A stretch of 64,000 nt of DNA from Massilia aurea (GTDB lineage Bacteria; Pseudomonadota; Gammaproteobacteria; Burkholderiales; Burkholderiaceae_D). A model generated the notes under the pieces. It searched no databases and was not told where the DNA came from. It saw only the letters and a list, made by a program, of their open reading frames with translations. A program made the position numbers and the translations under genes. Shown one piece after another: positions 63,637 to 64,000 of this stretch. The DNA is taken from assembly GCF_024753205.1 (NCBI RefSeq), contig NZ_JANUGZ010000002.1, positions 558,001 to 622,000 on the forward strand, read 5' to 3'. Positions within the stretch are counted from its first letter, which is position 1. Every line of letters starts with the position of its first letter.

Positions 63637-64000
63637 ATGATGTATGAGTTTCTGTCCAACAATGCGGACGATCTGATTCAGCGGTGTATCGACAAGGTGA
63701 ACAAGCGCCCTCAACGGAACGCATCCAGAGAGCAACTGCGTACTGGCATACCCATGTTTTTGGAGCAGCTAACGAAAACGCTGTACGCCGAAGAGAACAT
63801 TGACACGGCCGCTGCAATCGCCATTTCCGGCGCCTCCGGGGGCGAGCGAAAGGACGCATCGGAAATGGGTGCGACAGCTGCCGCGCATGGCGCCGCGTTG
63901 CTTGCGCTGGATTACACAGTGGACCAGGTGGTCCACGATTATGGCGACCTGTGCCAGGCGATCACGGATTTGGCCGTCGAGCGCGATGCACCGTTCCCAG
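63637..64000 (+). CDS. Partial gene: N-terminus of an RsbRD-like stress-sensor protein
   Basis: The 121 visible residues begin MMYEFLSNNADDLIQRCIDK with a GGGAGG ribosome site about 6 bases before the ATG. They continue VNKRPQRNASREQL and FLEQLTKTLYAE, then a helical region ALLALDYTVDQVVHDYGDLC. This resembles the RsbRD N-terminal (non-haem globin-like) input domain that often precedes a histidine kinase or a STAS domain. The output domain is beyond the window. Cut at the right edge. Confidence 0.6.
   Translation, partial: MMYEFLSNNADDLIQRCIDKVNKRPQRNASREQLRTGIPMFLEQLTKTLYAEENIDTAAAIAISGASGGERKDASEMGATAAAHGAALLALDYTVDQVVHDYGDLCQAITDLAVERDAPFP

Overview
The window looks like chromosomal DNA of a high-GC betaproteobacterium, most likely the Massilia/Telluria/Duganella group of Oxalobacteraceae. 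This is inferred from the housekeeping order yebC-purD-hemF-nadD-rsfS-rlmH-maf-rng, a PEP-CTERM protein, the overall GC and codon use, and the family-level look of the proteins. No rRNA, tRNA, CRISPR array, transposase or prophage was recognised.

Layout. 1-10.4 kb is a conserved housekeeping block: the pepN 5' end, a lipoprotein, quinone reductase, yebC, purD, hemF, nadD, rsfS, rlmH, maf, rng and an HD hydrolase. 10.6-19.3 kb is mixed: an orphan NarL-type kinase, a large catalase, an acyltransferase, a zinc-ribbon membrane protein and a glycosidase/RmlD fusion with a 9-bp palindrome upstream. 19.4-23.5 kb (minus strand) holds lipid A and LPS genes: O-antigen ligase, a GT9 heptosyltransferase-like gene and msbA. 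23.6-28.2 kb carries phoD, a GST/LysR pair and a low-GC orphan gene. This stretch is bracketed by two gene relics, a dnaE 3'-end echo on the O-antigen ligase side and a frameshifted GT9 5' fragment on the dnaE side, so it appears to have been rearranged or inserted. dnaE and a PEP-CTERM gene follow.

32.8-50.9 kb is the most interesting part, a surface-polysaccharide island. It contains three paralogous multidomain GT4 glycosyltransferases (783, 983 and 1250 aa), trhO and a 95-aa helical protein, a GtrA/GtrB pair, an ABC-2 exporter (Wzm/Wzt with a C-terminal glycan-binding-type domain), a methyltransferase with a long coiled coil and a large GT-C-like membrane protein. The order Wzm-Wzt-methyltransferase/coiled coil-multidomain GT, joined by overlapping or closely spaced genes, resembles ABC-transporter-dependent O-antigen systems in which a terminal modification plus a coiled-coil ruler fixes chain length (E. 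coli O9a WbdD/WbdA/Wzm/Wzt). Here the coiled coil holds three tandem 23-24 residue repeats. The three GTs look like a duplicated unit eroded to different extents.

51-64 kb is again mixed: a DEAD-box helicase, an anti-sigma-like protein, a LON-domain protein, a CHASE/PAS histidine kinase convergent with a diguanylate cyclase, an Rrf2 regulator/FAD oxidoreductase pair, RNase Z, an unidentified protein and the start of a stress-sensor-like gene cut by the window end.

All functional calls come from reading the sequence and recalling family motifs. No database search was run.
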